From: Oxyruncus cristatus
Lineage: Eukaryota; Chordata; Aves; Passeriformes; Cotingidae
NCBI GenBank assembly: GCA_013399855.1
Contig: VXAY01001311.1
Coordinates: forward strand, 285,181-349,180
Direction: 5' to 3'
DNA length: 64,000 nucleotides
A program made the translations under genes and the position numbers. The notes below the pieces were generated by a model. It worked only from the letters and a program-made list of their open reading frames with translations. It ran no database searches and had not been told where the DNA came from. Shown here piece after piece: positions 25,511 through 37,859 of the stretch. The first letter of the stretch is position 1. Each line of letters begins with the position of its first letter.

Positions 25511-28500
25511 TTCCCAGCTTTGCGTTTGCATCAAACGTACAGATGTGTCACTGCACTAATCCAGAATTTGACTTCCTCTGTCAGCAGTTGACTCTGGAAA
25601 GCAAAGCAAGATTTAGCAGTTGGATTTCCAGTAATTAGTGTGTTGCTCCTTCTCCAACCCTCTTGTAGTGGCTCCTTTGGTCTTTTTTTCTGGAGGGTGA
25701 TTGCATGGTGACTCTCACTTTTTTCCTGTTTGGTTCACTGCTCTCCCACTCCATAATAAGAACTCTGGTTTTTATTACACTTATTTTTAACACTTTCAAA
25801 TGTTTCTTTTTATGTGGTTTTTTTTTCTAATGTGCGACTCCCAAGGCAAGTGGAGAACTATAAACAGCCAGAATGGGCACAAAATTATCACTTGAAGTCT
25901 TACCCCACCACAGGCAGCAGCTTCCTCTGTGGCTTTCTGCAAGCAACCTAATCTCTCCTCGTTTTCTGTCTTTAGTACAAGTGGAATGTAAGTATCTATA
26001 AAATTCACCAATACTATGGGTAGTTAAAGGAAAGGATATTACCTCATTATTTACCAACTTATATGATGGGGTGAATAACAGCATAGTAAGAACACATTTA
26101 TTGGTTAAAACCCATAAATTAAGCAGAGCTTTTAAGGTGATTTTTTTCATGAATTAATAACAATTTTATTAATGATGTCGAGTAATTTTACAAAATGCAC
26201 TGTGATTACGCTCTGGATTTTGCAACACTGTGAAGCATTTTGTATTATTTGTGGCAGCAATTTTGAGGAGGGAGTTTATATGATACGAGTTACTGCCAGT
26301 CCACACCTCATGCCACCATCGCTCCCCCGAAGCTGCCTGTGTCATCTGTTAAGGACAAAGCTTGGTGAAAGCTGTGAGCTTCCACATAAAAACAACTAAC
26401 GACACATTAACAGTGATGTGGGGTCACCCTTGCATGTTTCGTGGTACCTGCCATCCATCCAGGAGAAAGCTGTTAAGCTCTTAGGGATTCACAAAGAGAT
26501 GAAATCCTTTTATTGACTCTTAACTGACAATGTCTCCTATGCCCAGTGTATTAATTCTTGCTCGATTAACAGCTCTGGAACAAACTGAGCTATTGACCTT
26601 GCGGACCCCAGGTTGTTTGACTTAATAATCAGGAAGTCTGTCTCTTTGGGTGGGTGTGCCTGAAAAAAAGGAATTGTAATCTGAGTTTAGATCTGAATCA
26701 CAACAGCATATAGTGAAAGAAGAACCACCGTAACAGAACTAAGATGTCCAGAATAAAAGACCTATGCAATTTCTTCCTAGAAGGTCCGTGTTAAACAGCA
26801 CCTGGTGACCTCTAAGCCTTTGGGGCATGGTTGAACTAGCTGCAGTGAAATAAAATAATGCTAAACCATTTTTCAGAGCTCATAGTTTAAAAAAAAAAAA
26901 ATAAATGTTTGAAGCTCAAAAAGATGATTTTGTTTAGGATTTCAGTTTAACACATATGCATCCTGCCCTGGTGATTGCTAGTGGTTGCCAGGAAGTTCTC
27001 CAAGAAATCTGCAAAACGTCTAGTCTGTGTAACAGACGGGAGAGCTGGGAAAATTGTGTGAAAGTCCAGAGAGTTTGAGATTTCTTTCTCTCTTTTCTCC
27101 AGAAGGAGTTTTGGACCATTTGGATAAGAAGTGTGAAGCTTAAATTCTCTCTCTACACCCATTTGAACAAAACCTCTGAGCCTTCATTGAGTCTGTTCTT
27201 CCCTCGCAGTTCCAGGTTGAGAACAGGGTGAACTCCTAAGCAAGCTGTGCTTGGCAGAATTGATGAGGGAACAACATAAGCATTCCTTAGGCAGGAACTG
27301 AAATTTGAGCAGCTACTTAGGATGTTTAGGTTAGTACTGCTGCTATATTCCACAGTGTGGAAGACCTATGGGATAACCAGCTAGACAGGAACATACCCTA
27401 ACTCTGCCATGGCCTGTATGACACATCCTTGGAGTGCCCACACACCTAATGGAATGATGGGGATCCCACGGTGGCACAGTTGGTAAGAACTGCTACACCA
27501 AAGTTGCATTTCCTCTCTATTGAGTGACCATTGCTCTTCTGACTGGAGCCATGATTTCCTATGGTAGGAACAGATTGGAGTAATAGGAGAAAGGAAACCC
27601 TCCCAGTTTGATTTTGTATCTGCTTCAGGTTCCTCCAGCTTCACATGCCTCGACAGCTGGCTGTACCTTCACCTCCTCTAACTCCATCTCTTTCAAGGGT
27701 CCTTTGCCAAAACACCACACTTCTCTGTGTAGCCCCAGGCTACCTCTGCAAGTCTGAGGAAAATCGGAGCAGCAAGGGCTGCAGTGGCTAACTAATGACT
27801 GACTTAGCTAAATGCTGACACCTGAGCTGAGGGGATCAATAAAAGCTGGCTCTGTGACAAGTGTGCTCTTTCCATGGGTGTGTGCACTGGGAGCAAGGAG
27901 GGGAACGTAGATGGCAACAGAGAAGGGGGCTACAGGACCTCTGCAGGTACTTAAATTTATTGGTGCTTTTCTTGGTTTATTTTACTGTTGGTCTCTTCAA
28001 GCTGTTGTAGACTTATTTGTTAACCATTACTAGGTAGGAGGTGTAAATTTGGTGCTGGTCTCTAATGAGCTGAACTTGTTGGTACGTAGTTTTACCAGCC
28101 AGATGGAACGAGTGGTGCTTCATTGGTTTTCTTTTTCTGTTAAAACCTGTAATGATAATTTCTTAAAATCACTTTTTGAGGCGTTTGCATACTGAGCCTA
28201 GAGGCACTCTCATTTTTCCTAATGCTTTTGACTTTAATTGTAGATAGCCAGAAATTGTATTAGATATTTTTTAGTCTGTCTCTTTTGAAAGGCAAGTATC
28301 AAGAAAGAAAAAGTTCTATCCCATCAACATGTCTGAAGTCACTGCTGTTGAATCTTCAGTAGCAGACGGAAAAAAAGGTTTTAACAGTTGCAAGTTGAAG
28401 CAAAACTGGCTGAAATGTGTGTTTAGATAGAACAGGATTGGTTGGGAGTGAGATGTGGGAGTCATCGGCACAGAGGTGGTGAATTGAAGCCATCATTCCT

Positions 28501-31485
28501 CAATGATGTGAAAATGCAGAGCTATAATGCATATAATTGCTCAGATACTACAGGGACATTAAAAATACACAGTGTTTTATGTAACATAGCAATTTATAAA
28601 AATGCAGTAGCAGTTAGTGTGAGGGGAGTGGGAAACCCTATAATTATTTGGGATATGATGTTAATAGATCCGATAGCAAGCTCAGATGCAGATCTAAATA
28701 ATTCATTTTTGGTTTACTTTTTGCTGGCTTTTGTCTTTTCTCTCCCTTTATATTTCTTGTATGAAACTCTGTAATTTTTTTTTCATTCTAACTTTCTGGT
28801 AGGTGATTTCCCCCTCCAGTGTCATGGCAGGCAGATGGCTCCCTCTGCAAATAATATTCAGTGCTGTTCTGTCACTTGGCCACTGAGCAGTGTTGTAGCA
28901 GTAGGGCAGTTGAACTCACTGAGTGATAAGTATTAGTGTGCATTGCCTTTTCTGGGGTAAGGTTTGTGGTTCCAGGCTTGCTCATGACTGTGCTTTTTCC
29001 CAGGAGACTCTGCAAAACACTTGCTGAGGCACCAGGTCAGCTGTTAAAAGCTAATTCTCAAATGGGTTCAGCTCTCAGCCCATATCTGGATACTCATACC
29101 TATAAGTGGGAGTAATTTAGACATTTAGCCAGACAAAAATCCATGCCACAAACCAAATGAAAATGTTGTTACAGATTCACGATGTATTGTTTCTGCATGC
29201 AGTCAAGGATGGTGATACTGGGTACATCTCAAAAGAAAGATATGTGTGGAAGTGGAAATGTTTATAGGTTTAAACCTGAACAAATAAAGTTCTATGATTT
29301 TAATCTTAACACCTGTCTGAAAATATTAATGGATGATATAAGGCAATGAGCTTCCAACTAAAAATCTGGAAATTTTCAGGAATGAAAGTTATTTCTCTCG
29401 ACCTTGAATTTCTCAGTTGGGTGTGAAGTATGAGGAATGACTTCTCAGAGATAGCAATAGTGAAGAATTAGCACTGTGTATATGGTGAATTTCCAGCCCG
29501 ACTGTTTGTTGTTTGGGGCTTTTGCCCTTCTCCCCACTTGTTGAAATCAACTCTTCTTTTTTTCAGCGATCATGCAAAACTTACTTAAGTTTCATGTTGT
29601 ATGGTTTCATGTCTCTTTAGTTTCCCTTAGAGTTCAGGCTTTGGGTAAAATCCAAACCCCAGAAGGAAACTCAGCTGAAACTACCACCACATTTTGCATA
29701 GTTTCCCCCAAAACCCATAAATTGACCAGGTTCATGCTATATTTGGCCTGGTTACACCAAAAAGTTGCTGGAGCCTTGCTGAGGTGTTCTGTAAATCTGG
29801 ATCCCTTATCCTTCCTTATATCCTGATATACATCTCTGAGGCTTGGGTGCAGTCACAAACTTTTGGAACTGCTATTTAGTATCTTGGATAGCTTTTGGGA
29901 GCATAGGATTTTGGTTTGACCCAGGAAATCACCTGAACTGGCCTGAACCATCTCTCTTAAATGCTTCTTTATTTCTTTCATGGTTTGCTAGAAATACCAG
30001 AAGCAGAAAAACACACCTTGCCATGTTCCTGTGGCAGGAAGGGTGCTAAGTGCAGGTCCTTCTCAAATGTCCCTCTGAATCCCCCCAGATTTGAGCACAG
30101 GTATGTGAGTTTGTTGTGAGTTTTTAACTCTTGGTCACCATGAAGAGAACCTGTTGACAGGGTTAATAGCATTAACGGGGGCATGGTCTCCTGGGAGTTC
30201 ATTTTTACATTAACAATACTGTATTTCTCTGGGAATTGATTTTTATATCTTGATGAGTAACAATCACTTTTGTGGTACCTGATATCTCCTTCCTTACCCC
30301 ATTTCCCCCCAAAAAATCAGTTGTAACCAGAGTGCTTGTATTTTTGGATAACCATTCCCTGAGAAATGTTGAAGGAAGATGCACCGCGTGTATAAACACT
30401 TACTGCCTGATTTCTCACAAGCTTTGTGAAACTCTTTGAATCCATTAAAAGCCAGACCTTTACCTTTAAACAGCTTCCAGGGTTTTCCCCTGTTGACAGG
30501 CCCAGGAGCCACACGTCTGTTTGTGAGCCCAACTACTCTGATGTAATATTGGTTAGGCTTGTGACCCCAACTGTTAAGGCCTCCACCTCTGAATTGGGAG
30601 CCACTGGCTCAGGCAATTTCTGTTTTGGTAAACTGCCGTTTGGGTAATTACATACTCCTTACTTTTGATATCTTTGACTTCAAGTCTGGGAGAAATTCCA
30701 CTTCATTTCTTGTTGTGAAGTCGCTTGGTTGTTACGATCTGTTTTAGAACAGGTTGGGAAAGTGATGCCTGTTCATGATCTGTAAATGAATGCTGGGTGC
30801 TTTGAATTGCAGGGAAGTTGGTGTCTGTGGATGCATATGTTCGTGTATGTATGTTTACCTAATTGTTGTACTTGTCCAGTCATAATAAAGCTCATAACAC
30901 CAGAGTTAGGATCTTTATGTCTTTAGGATCGGTGAATTCAGATGGTGAACTTACCCTTCTGTGTGACAGGAGAATCCTCTGTAGGGATACAGGATCTCTA
31001 GGGGGGTTGTAATGGGAAACTTTGTTCATGATATATTTCAGGTTGCTTTTATTAATTTGTTTTCTTTCAGAAAATGTTAGTTTAATTTATATCTTTACAT
31101 GGTGATACCATGCATTCCCAGGTGCCGTTTTCTCTTTGCTTTGGGAAGATTGGCTTTACAAATGTTGCTGGGGGATTTCTTTGGCAGTAATCAGTAGGTG
31201 ACAATATTGCAGTCCAAACTCAAATCTTTAATCCCAGACTCTACCAAATATATGGAATTATGAAGTTTTTCTTACAAGAGTTTGTTCTAAGATTTTCTTC
31301 AAACTAGAGAAACAATTTGTAATTCCAATTAGATTTGTAGTTTTAAAGGAGTGAATATCATATTTATTCTTGAAGACATCAGTATCCAAACCTTGACCAA
31401 TATTTGGTGTTGGCTAGAAACAACAGCCTAAATCAGTACGGAAATCTTCCTCCTGACCCATTTGCCACTATTATATTAATAACTG
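25511..31485. other. Unique non-coding DNA
   Basis: No exon or clear repeat family recognised across about 6 kb. It contains an 8-bp hairpin ATTAATAA/TTATTAAT at 26153-26173, A13 at 26889-26901, and a perfect match to the RNA polymerase III A-box consensus at 27472-27483 (TGGCACAGTTGG) without a good B box. Open frames such as 28442-28774 plus are unrecognised and probably chance. Confidence 0.65.
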
Positions 31486-31539
31486 TCATTTATGTAACAC
31501 CTTTCATCATGCTGAATATCCAAGCAATTTACAAACACG
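31486..31539 (+). repeat. MIR-like CORE-SINE fragment
   Basis: The segment reads like the amniote MIR part 'tttatatagcacctttcatcc..gatctcaaagcaatttacaaaca': here TTTATGTAACACCTTTCATC is followed by AAGCAATTTACAAACA. Only this part is recognisable. It stands next to a GC-rich patch at about 31615-31760 that contains a CCGCGG site. Confidence 0.55.
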
Positions 31540-33357
31540 TGCCTCAGAGAAATCTGCAGTTAGTCGGGTTTAAATTTGTCTGGGGTCAGGGAGGTTAATA
31601 ACTCAATTCCTTCAAAAGGTGCCGCAGTTTTAATGGCCGCGGCCCTTCGGACCTCTGAGCCTCTCCTGCCCAACCAACACCTCTGTCTGCAGGGGCCCTC
31701 AGCACCGTGCTGGCATAATGACTGACTCGTGCAGCCTGCCAGGGAGAGCACTGCCTCTGGAATTAGTCAGGCTTTCTGCAGGACCTTTGCTGGTTTGGGT
31801 TTGTTTTATTTCCTCCCCTCTTTAGAGGCCATCCATCTCCATACTTGCCCATCCTGAGATTAGGGGTGTTTTGGAGGTGCAGGTGGTTCAGGTGTCAGGG
31901 TAATAAGGTATGTTTATGTGTGTGATTTTAAAATTTTTATTAAAAAGAAGTGAGGGGAGGGGGGGAAAACATACTTTCAAAACTGGGTTTTGTTGGGGAA
32001 ACTTACCTATTGGGCTGTATCCTGATATTTCAAATGAAAGATGATTTTAAATTAGCAGAAAGCTGGGAGTGTTTGAGCCCTGGTGATTCTGAAAATGGAT
32101 ATTTATGCAGATGAGCACGATGTGTGCGTGCTACAATTCACCACTGTCTAACTCCAGATGTCAAGCACTTCACTGTTCCCAGAGCATAGGTCTAAAATAT
32201 GTTCATGCATAACATAAACTTGGTTTTACAACCACTTATATTTAGACTGATTATAGGAGCTTAGCTACATCTGTGTACTTCCTGCATGACTTCTTTTTCA
32301 GGAAAGTATCAAAAGAGATTGCTAAAAGGCGCATTTCATTCATTGCTTCTGAGATTTAAGAGGTTAGTCTTTGAAGAAATAGGTCTCATTATAATATGTA
32401 GGGCTTTTTTGTTTCGTTATGAGAGATGTGTATTTTATTTGGAGGTATTAAGACTCAGTATTTAAACAGCGTTCAAAGATTTTCTTGAATAGGACTTTAA
32501 ATTTTAAGCAGATATATAGAGTATTGGAATCGGGTAATACACTCTCCAAGATACCAAACATGGAAAAAAAAAAGTGCTAATAATTAAACCATGTGTACAA
32601 TAATTACTTCTGATGTATCATGTTTAATGTTTACATTCTGCTGTTAACTTACTATTATTTGCATTCACAAGTCATTCATAGATAGCTGCATATTTATCCA
32701 GGTAACCAGCAAAGCAAACGTGCAACTGATGAGATTTTTGACTCTGTTGAAATCATTATAATGAAGCTGGAATATTATAGTATATATGCAAGTAGAGAGT
32801 ATTGGTGTAAGTGCTCTTACAGGATATTCTCATATGAACTATGCTGTAAAATGTCACAGTAAAATGTAGCTGCAAGGCTATTGGAAATTAGTAATTTAGG
32901 TAGTATAAGTATTATTTTACGAGGTTTATCCATTTATCAGTAGTACCCAATTCTGTTCTGTCCTAGAGAACTGCCTTAGCAGTAGATAGAGACAAGTATA
33001 TAGATACAGCTCAGTGTCTTGGGGAGGGGCAGGGAGTTACGATTTAAACTGCTTCAGAACAGAGTTATTTGTGTGGTTGTCTTCTGTCAGTATGACTGTA
33101 GTGTATATAACTACTGATGTTTTCAATAGATATACTTTCGGCAATTTAGTGCAAAATACAGGTAGAAGGGCAAAATTGGTACAGTACTTGTCAGAAAACT
33201 TGTCACCTGTGCTTCAACTTGTCTTAAAATATCAAAGAATCTCTCATGAAAAATAAAATGCTATTATCCTCAATATTGCAGTTTATGATAGCATAATTTC
33301 ACAGTATTTGCGAATGTTACTATCTCTTTTGCCAATAATATTCTGTGTATTCTTTCT
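31540..33357. other. GC-rich patch then AT-rich unique DNA
   Basis: From 31615 to 31760 the sequence is GC-rich (GGCCGCGGCC, several CAG/CTG words). The rest is AT-rich without repeats or exons. It has a G4-A-G7 run at 31954-31965 and an ATTTGCAT octamer at 32657-32664. Confidence 0.6.
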
Positions 33358-33485
33358 ACAGTTGGTTAGAGCATGGTGCTGACAACACCAAGGTTGTGGG
33401 TTTGATCCCTGTATGGGCCACTGACATAAGAACTGGACTTGATGATCCTTGTGTGTCCCTTCCAACTTGAAGTATTCTGTGAAAT
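33358..33485 (+). mobile_element. tRNA-Ile-derived SINE with CR1-like tail (TguSINE1 type)
   Basis: The 5' part (33358-33420) aligns by eye with the body of tRNA-Ile: GTTGGTTAGAGCATGGTGCT, then the anticodon arm, then the B box GGTTTGATCCC (one mismatch to GGTTCGATCCC), ending GTATGGGCCA. The first bases of the tRNA and most of the A box are missing, so the copy is 5'-truncated. The 3' part (about 33430-33485) carries ACTTGATGATCC, CCCTTCCAACTT and ATTCTGTGA, the CR1 3'-tail pattern that lets CR1 reverse transcriptase mobilise the SINE. This architecture is the passerine family known from zebra finch. It is not a functional tRNA gene: the D arm is incomplete and the acceptor stem is unpaired. 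Confidence 0.9.
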
Positions 33486-33966
33486 CAGGAGTTCCATCTT
33501 GGGCTAACCCAAGCCCTGTGGTGGGAGCAGATACTGCTGAGCTCTCTGAAGCATCAGACCCTTCAGCATCAGTGACTGAGTGTGACACAGTGCTTGATGT
33601 GGGCCTTGGTTTGAAAGTGCCTGTCCATGAAACAGCATTAGGCCTTGCTATATAAATAGGGTCTTTGCAGTAAGTCAAGCCAGAGGAAGACCATTTAATA
33701 ATACTCTTCTCTGGTTTTTGGACATCAGGCATTGCATTCTTGAGCATTCACTATTCCTCCTCTAACCGTTCTATCTTAGAAAACTCCTTGAGATTGTTCC
33801 CTGAGAGGGAAGACTGTGCTCGGTTCAGTGCAGTGGTAATGCTGTGGCCTAGGCATTTAGAGTAGGTTTTAGGGTAGCTGTAGGCAAACATCCCTGTGGC
33901 AGCAGCGTTGGAAGCCTTGGGCTGCAGTGCTCTAGACAGCCATAGACTGTCTGCACGCATTGGCAC
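33486..33966 (-). pseudogene. Possible gene fossil, unidentified
   Basis: On the minus strand one frame stays open from 33966 down to the SINE except for two adjacent stops (TAG TGA) near 33748-33753, giving 71 and then about 87 codons before the SINE. The translation has ordinary, Ser/Thr-rich protein-like composition, with words such as GMFAYSYPKTYSKCLGH and KSIIKWSSSGLTYCKDP. A stop lies just upstream of the first part, and no splice acceptor or poly-A tail is evident. I do not recognise the protein. It could be an inactive retrocopy interrupted by the SINE, an exon relic, or chance. A homology search of both halves would decide. Confidence 0.25.
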
Positions 33967-34319
33967 TTACAGCAGTGTTGGATGTTTCTTTCTGTTGCCT
34001 ACACTGTACGTTTATTTTGGTGTATTATTTGCTGTCAGCAGTTTCAGCAAAAACATGAAGTGTGTAATTCCCCATGAGGAGGAGTTCGTGGAGTGGTTGG
34101 AGCTAGCTCAAGGTTAGCAGGACGTTCACAGGTGTCAGGTGCCAAACTGTGGTTAATGGGAGCAGTGTCCTTGTCTGCGTTACGCTTGGAGACTATCCTT
34201 GACCCTTGCTAAGTGTTGTTTTGTTCATCTTCTCTGCAAAGTGGTGGGAGCCTGAAGGGTTAATTTTCCCTTTCCTTAAAGTTCACTAATTGGAGGGGAA
34301 AAAAATCCCTGGCAAATAT
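33967..34319. other. Unique non-coding DNA
   Basis: About 350 bp with no recognisable repeat or exon. Short overlapping open frames only. Confidence 0.6.
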
Positions 34320-34760
34320 CATCTTGCTGACCTTTGAAACCTGCCGGAGTGTTCGGGGTCATGGTTTTGTGGGAGCGGAGGGACGGAGTGAGCAGTTGTT
34401 GTGGCGGCACCAGCAAGGGTTAATCAGCCCTGCCAGCCTGAACAATGGAGACAGGGGCAGCTTTAAACGAAATGAGCTGAATATTTCATTCGGCCACTCA
34501 GCTGCCTGCTCCAATTGCCTCCTTTGCTAAAATGAGAGCTTAATCTAAAGTGACAACAACATCAGTTTCTATGTGCTCCAGTCACACAGAACATGACTTC
34601 CTTAACATAAACACTATTTACATGGACCGTCTGGATATAGCAGGGAACCAGGAGCGTGCCCAGCTAAGACAGAGGCTACAATGAAGGACGAATAACAGGC
34701 AGCTGAGAATTAACATCGGCAAATGAAAGCCTGACCCTCCGAGGGCATGTCCCTGTTACA
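34320..34760. promoter_or_regulatory. CpG-containing regulatory candidate
   Basis: The first 100 bp contain five CpG (CCGG, TTCGGG, AGCGGA, GACGGA, GGCGGC) in an otherwise CpG-poor window. They are followed by a SOX-like AACAATGG, TTTAAACG and a run of mixed sequence without repeats. The texture is that of conserved vertebrate non-coding DNA. There is no TATA box with a clear transcript start, so enhancer or weak promoter are both possible. This is inference from composition only. Confidence 0.25.
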
Positions 34761-36981
34761 TTTTAAAGCTAGAAAGCCTTGCACCAGTAACCTCACTTCC
34801 AGTAAAGACTATATAATTTAAAAGAAAATAGTACCTTTTCAGCTTAGATACTTAACCAAGTGCGTTACGTCTGACCCATTTTCCTACTCTGTGTGACATG
34901 AGATGAAGGACCCCCAGCTGCAATTACCACTCATTCCAACAGCTGTAACTGGTAAGCCTCCTTGTGCTCTCATCTCAGAGCAGCTCCTGGGTTTTGGCAT
35001 GGGAGTGGGAATGCTGCTGGGCAGAGGCAGTGTCCCAGCCCCGCAGCCAACCTGTGGCCCAAGCCCCCGTGGCACCAGGGTGAGACCTCTGTGCCACGAG
35101 TGTCTGCGTGAGGAAGCTGTTGCTGAACCTCAGAGTTGCTGTGCTGCTCTTGGAAGAGCAGACAGTGCTCTGGCCTTCCTGGACAAGGCACGAACAGGGA
35201 GTGAACAACCTGACTACTTCTTCCAGGCTCTGGGACAGGCTCTCTGCAGGAGTAAATGGTCCCTGGCTCCATGCGGGAGGTCTGCCTAGAGGAAGGATCT
35301 GTGGAGAACAGCGTTGGCCTCTTCCTTCTCTCGCCCTGCAGTATCCATAAGACCACTTTGTTTATTCCAGCAGTGTCCTAGGCTTGCAGTATCTCTTTTG
35401 ATTTTTTTTTTTTTTTGAGGTTTTGGTTGGTTGGTTTCTGCTATGCCATGGAGTTTTAGGCCACTGGAATACTGAGGCATTCATACCCCTCCGTTTGTTG
35501 TCAAAGGTAAGTTCAGGAGAGATTAATGCAACTTCTTTCCTCCATGGTACGGGTGCTGTGAGGGCCTGACCTTGTCCCAAAGGGTTCTGTTCTTTTTCCC
35601 ATCACCCTTTTGATGGATGCTGGGACTGTCCAGGCAGCAGCCATGAGCACCTTCTCCCTCAGCCACTCTAGCAGCGCTGTTATTCCCCCTTCCCTTATTC
35701 CTTCCCTCTTTCCCCCAGGGCTTCCCACTTGTGCAGAGTCACTTGTTCAGCTGCTCAGGCAGGGCACTGTGCAGCAGCAGGACTAAGTATCAATTCCCCT
35801 TTGGATACTGTTAGGAAATTCACTTTTTTTTTTGACATCTGTGCAGTTGCTAAAGCAGACATTACTCCCTAGTTACTTTATAGGACCATTTTTTGTTGGG
35901 TTTGCCATTCTCAAATTGGAAGTTACCTTAAAAAATATTAAAGAAAGTGAGGGATAACTGTGTGGTGTGTTGAGCTGAGCAGCAGGATGGTAGGGTACCT
36001 AGGTCTTAATCAGACCCTGCAGTTCGCCCTGAGAAATAGGGAAGGATTGTATGTTTCTATGTGATTTTGTTTTCCATCATAGAGAAAAATACATGCCCTC
36101 CTTTTGCATAAAGGAGGTTCTGAGCTAGTAAAGAAGAAAAGGTTTCTTTCCTGTCACTGGGAATTTACAGCAGAATTTACAAAAAATTACTGATCCTAAG
36201 AAGAATTCTTTTTAATCTTGTTGGAACATTTACTGTTCTGAAAATCCAGAACCTGCTGGTACTTATAGCATCATGTAATTTTTACTGTCTTTTAGTATTT
36301 AAAATTTAGGATGTTTTCGAAGTGTAGAAAAATGAATATTTTCATCAAAATATGAAAGGTCCAGTGACTATAATCCTGTAGCCAGTTCCTTTTTGATATT
36401 AGAGTAACTACTGTTGCCAAGTTAGGTGGACTTTTGTTACACTTTTTAAAAACATACTGAAGTTAACTTTGAGCTGCTGTAGCTTCACTTGAATGACGGA
36501 ACACAGATCACTTATGGTGTCAATACAAGTCTTAAAATAGTAGCCAAAATCTGTGCTTTTTCATTCTGTCTGACTACTGTCTTTCCTTTTTCCTCACTTC
36601 TGGTTCCAGGAGGGAGTCTAAGCAGTCACAAATTTAGAGAATTACAGATGTAATCCTTACACCATAAGAAAACAAGGAATACTATTACTGAGAAGCAATA
36701 CACTGTCATTGGTTCAAGAACTAACACCTCTTCAGAGAGAGCAGTCATTAAAATCAGCTCATCACTGAAGTGCAAGGGAAAAAGGCAAGACTAATTTTGC
36801 TATAGAGGTTTTTAAAGGTCATCTAAAACACCATCTTGCAAGTCACTGTTACTAGGGTCACTATATACTGACCGTCAGCTGGGAGTGATAGATTTCCAGA
36901 GTTGCAGGATATAAGTTTCTGTTCTTACTGTTTCACGAGATAGTCCTCACAGCTTCAACTGAGGGGTTGGTGATTGTTGTA
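34761..36981. other. Unique non-coding DNA
   Basis: From about 34890 to 35345 the sequence is GC-rich and long overlapping frames are open on both strands (up to 128 codons). That is typical of GC-rich non-coding DNA, and no domain is recognised. Then come T15 with a G/T tail at 35402-35440 and AT-rich unique sequence. Confidence 0.65.
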
Positions 36982-37030
36982 TCATTGAATCACAGAGTGT
37001 TTTGGGTCAGGAGGGGCCATAAACTTATTT
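36982..37030 (-). mobile_element. CR1 3'-end fragment, diverged
   Basis: The plus strand reads TCATTGAATCACAGAGTGTT then TTGGGTCAGGAGGGGCCATAAA. It resembles the antisense CR1 end 'atcatagaatcacagaatggtttgggttggaagggacc'. It is short and old, and the left-hand homology is clearer than the right. Confidence 0.5.
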
Positions 37031-37690
37031 CATGAAAAGGCTGCTCCCTGCTATTTATGCTATAGATGATTCCCGTGGTTCCAGTCCTAGCAACAGGCAT
37101 CATGCTTATCTGCCTTTGGCTGGTGCCTGACTGGAGTTGGGTACCAGATGAATAACAATGTGCCTGTCTCCTTAGAAGCCTTTTGTTGTTGTGTTTTTCT
37201 GGGGGTTTTGGGGTTTTTTTTTTTGGTTGTTTTGAGAGGATAGCAAAAAAGAAAAAAGGTATGAGACATAAAATAGCAAGAAATTCATCTCTGTACGGCT
37301 GGGTATGTGTTTAGCCTTATTCCAAGCAACTCGAAGCCCTAGCGAGTTCTTTGTTGTTAGAGAGATTTATCTTGTTGGATCTGCTGATCCCTTCCAGACC
37401 AAGCCCTCTCTCTAGGTTCCAAGACTGCCTTCTGGCCATGGCACATTTATGTTGGGAAAGGCTGGATTCGTTTCTGGAGAGTTGTGATCTCAGGTGCTTC
37501 AAGGGAATGTAAGACTTGTAGGTAGTTGAAATTCAGACTCCCCTGTCCTCATCCTGGGGCCCAAAAAGAGTGTGGACTAGGGAGCATTAACCCTTTCCTG
37601 GCCTGTGTTTCTCTAGGCAGGGAAGATATAGAATACTGGCCTGCATGTTGGAGAGTGGCTCTTGGATGCTAATACATGTGATTATTAAAA
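37031..37690. other. Unique non-coding DNA with a G/T tract
   Basis: G5-T4-G4-T11-GG occurs at 37201-37226. Otherwise no recognised content. Confidence 0.65.
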
Positions 37691-37859
37691 AAATCTCGTT
37701 TTCTGAGGATTACTAATCTGTCTATTAAAAATATGCTTATTACACAGTTATTAAACCTAATGAATGTATTTTTTAACATGCAATAATTATCTAATTAAAT
37801 ATAAAGCATTAGTTTAAGTAGTCTAGCTCTCTTACTAAAATGCTGTCTATTACATGTAG

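Noticed and set aside
26889..26901. A13 run as the tail of a processed pseudogene
   Set aside because: No gene-like sequence precedes it on the plus strand, and avian CR1 does not produce poly-A-tailed copies efficiently.
33358..33420. Functional tRNA-Ile gene
   Set aside because: The acceptor stem and most of the A box are missing and a CR1-like tail follows, so it is a SINE.
34903..35356. Overlapping 128-codon frames on both strands
   Set aside because: Both strands being open at once is typical of GC-rich non-coding DNA. No domain or splice sites seen.
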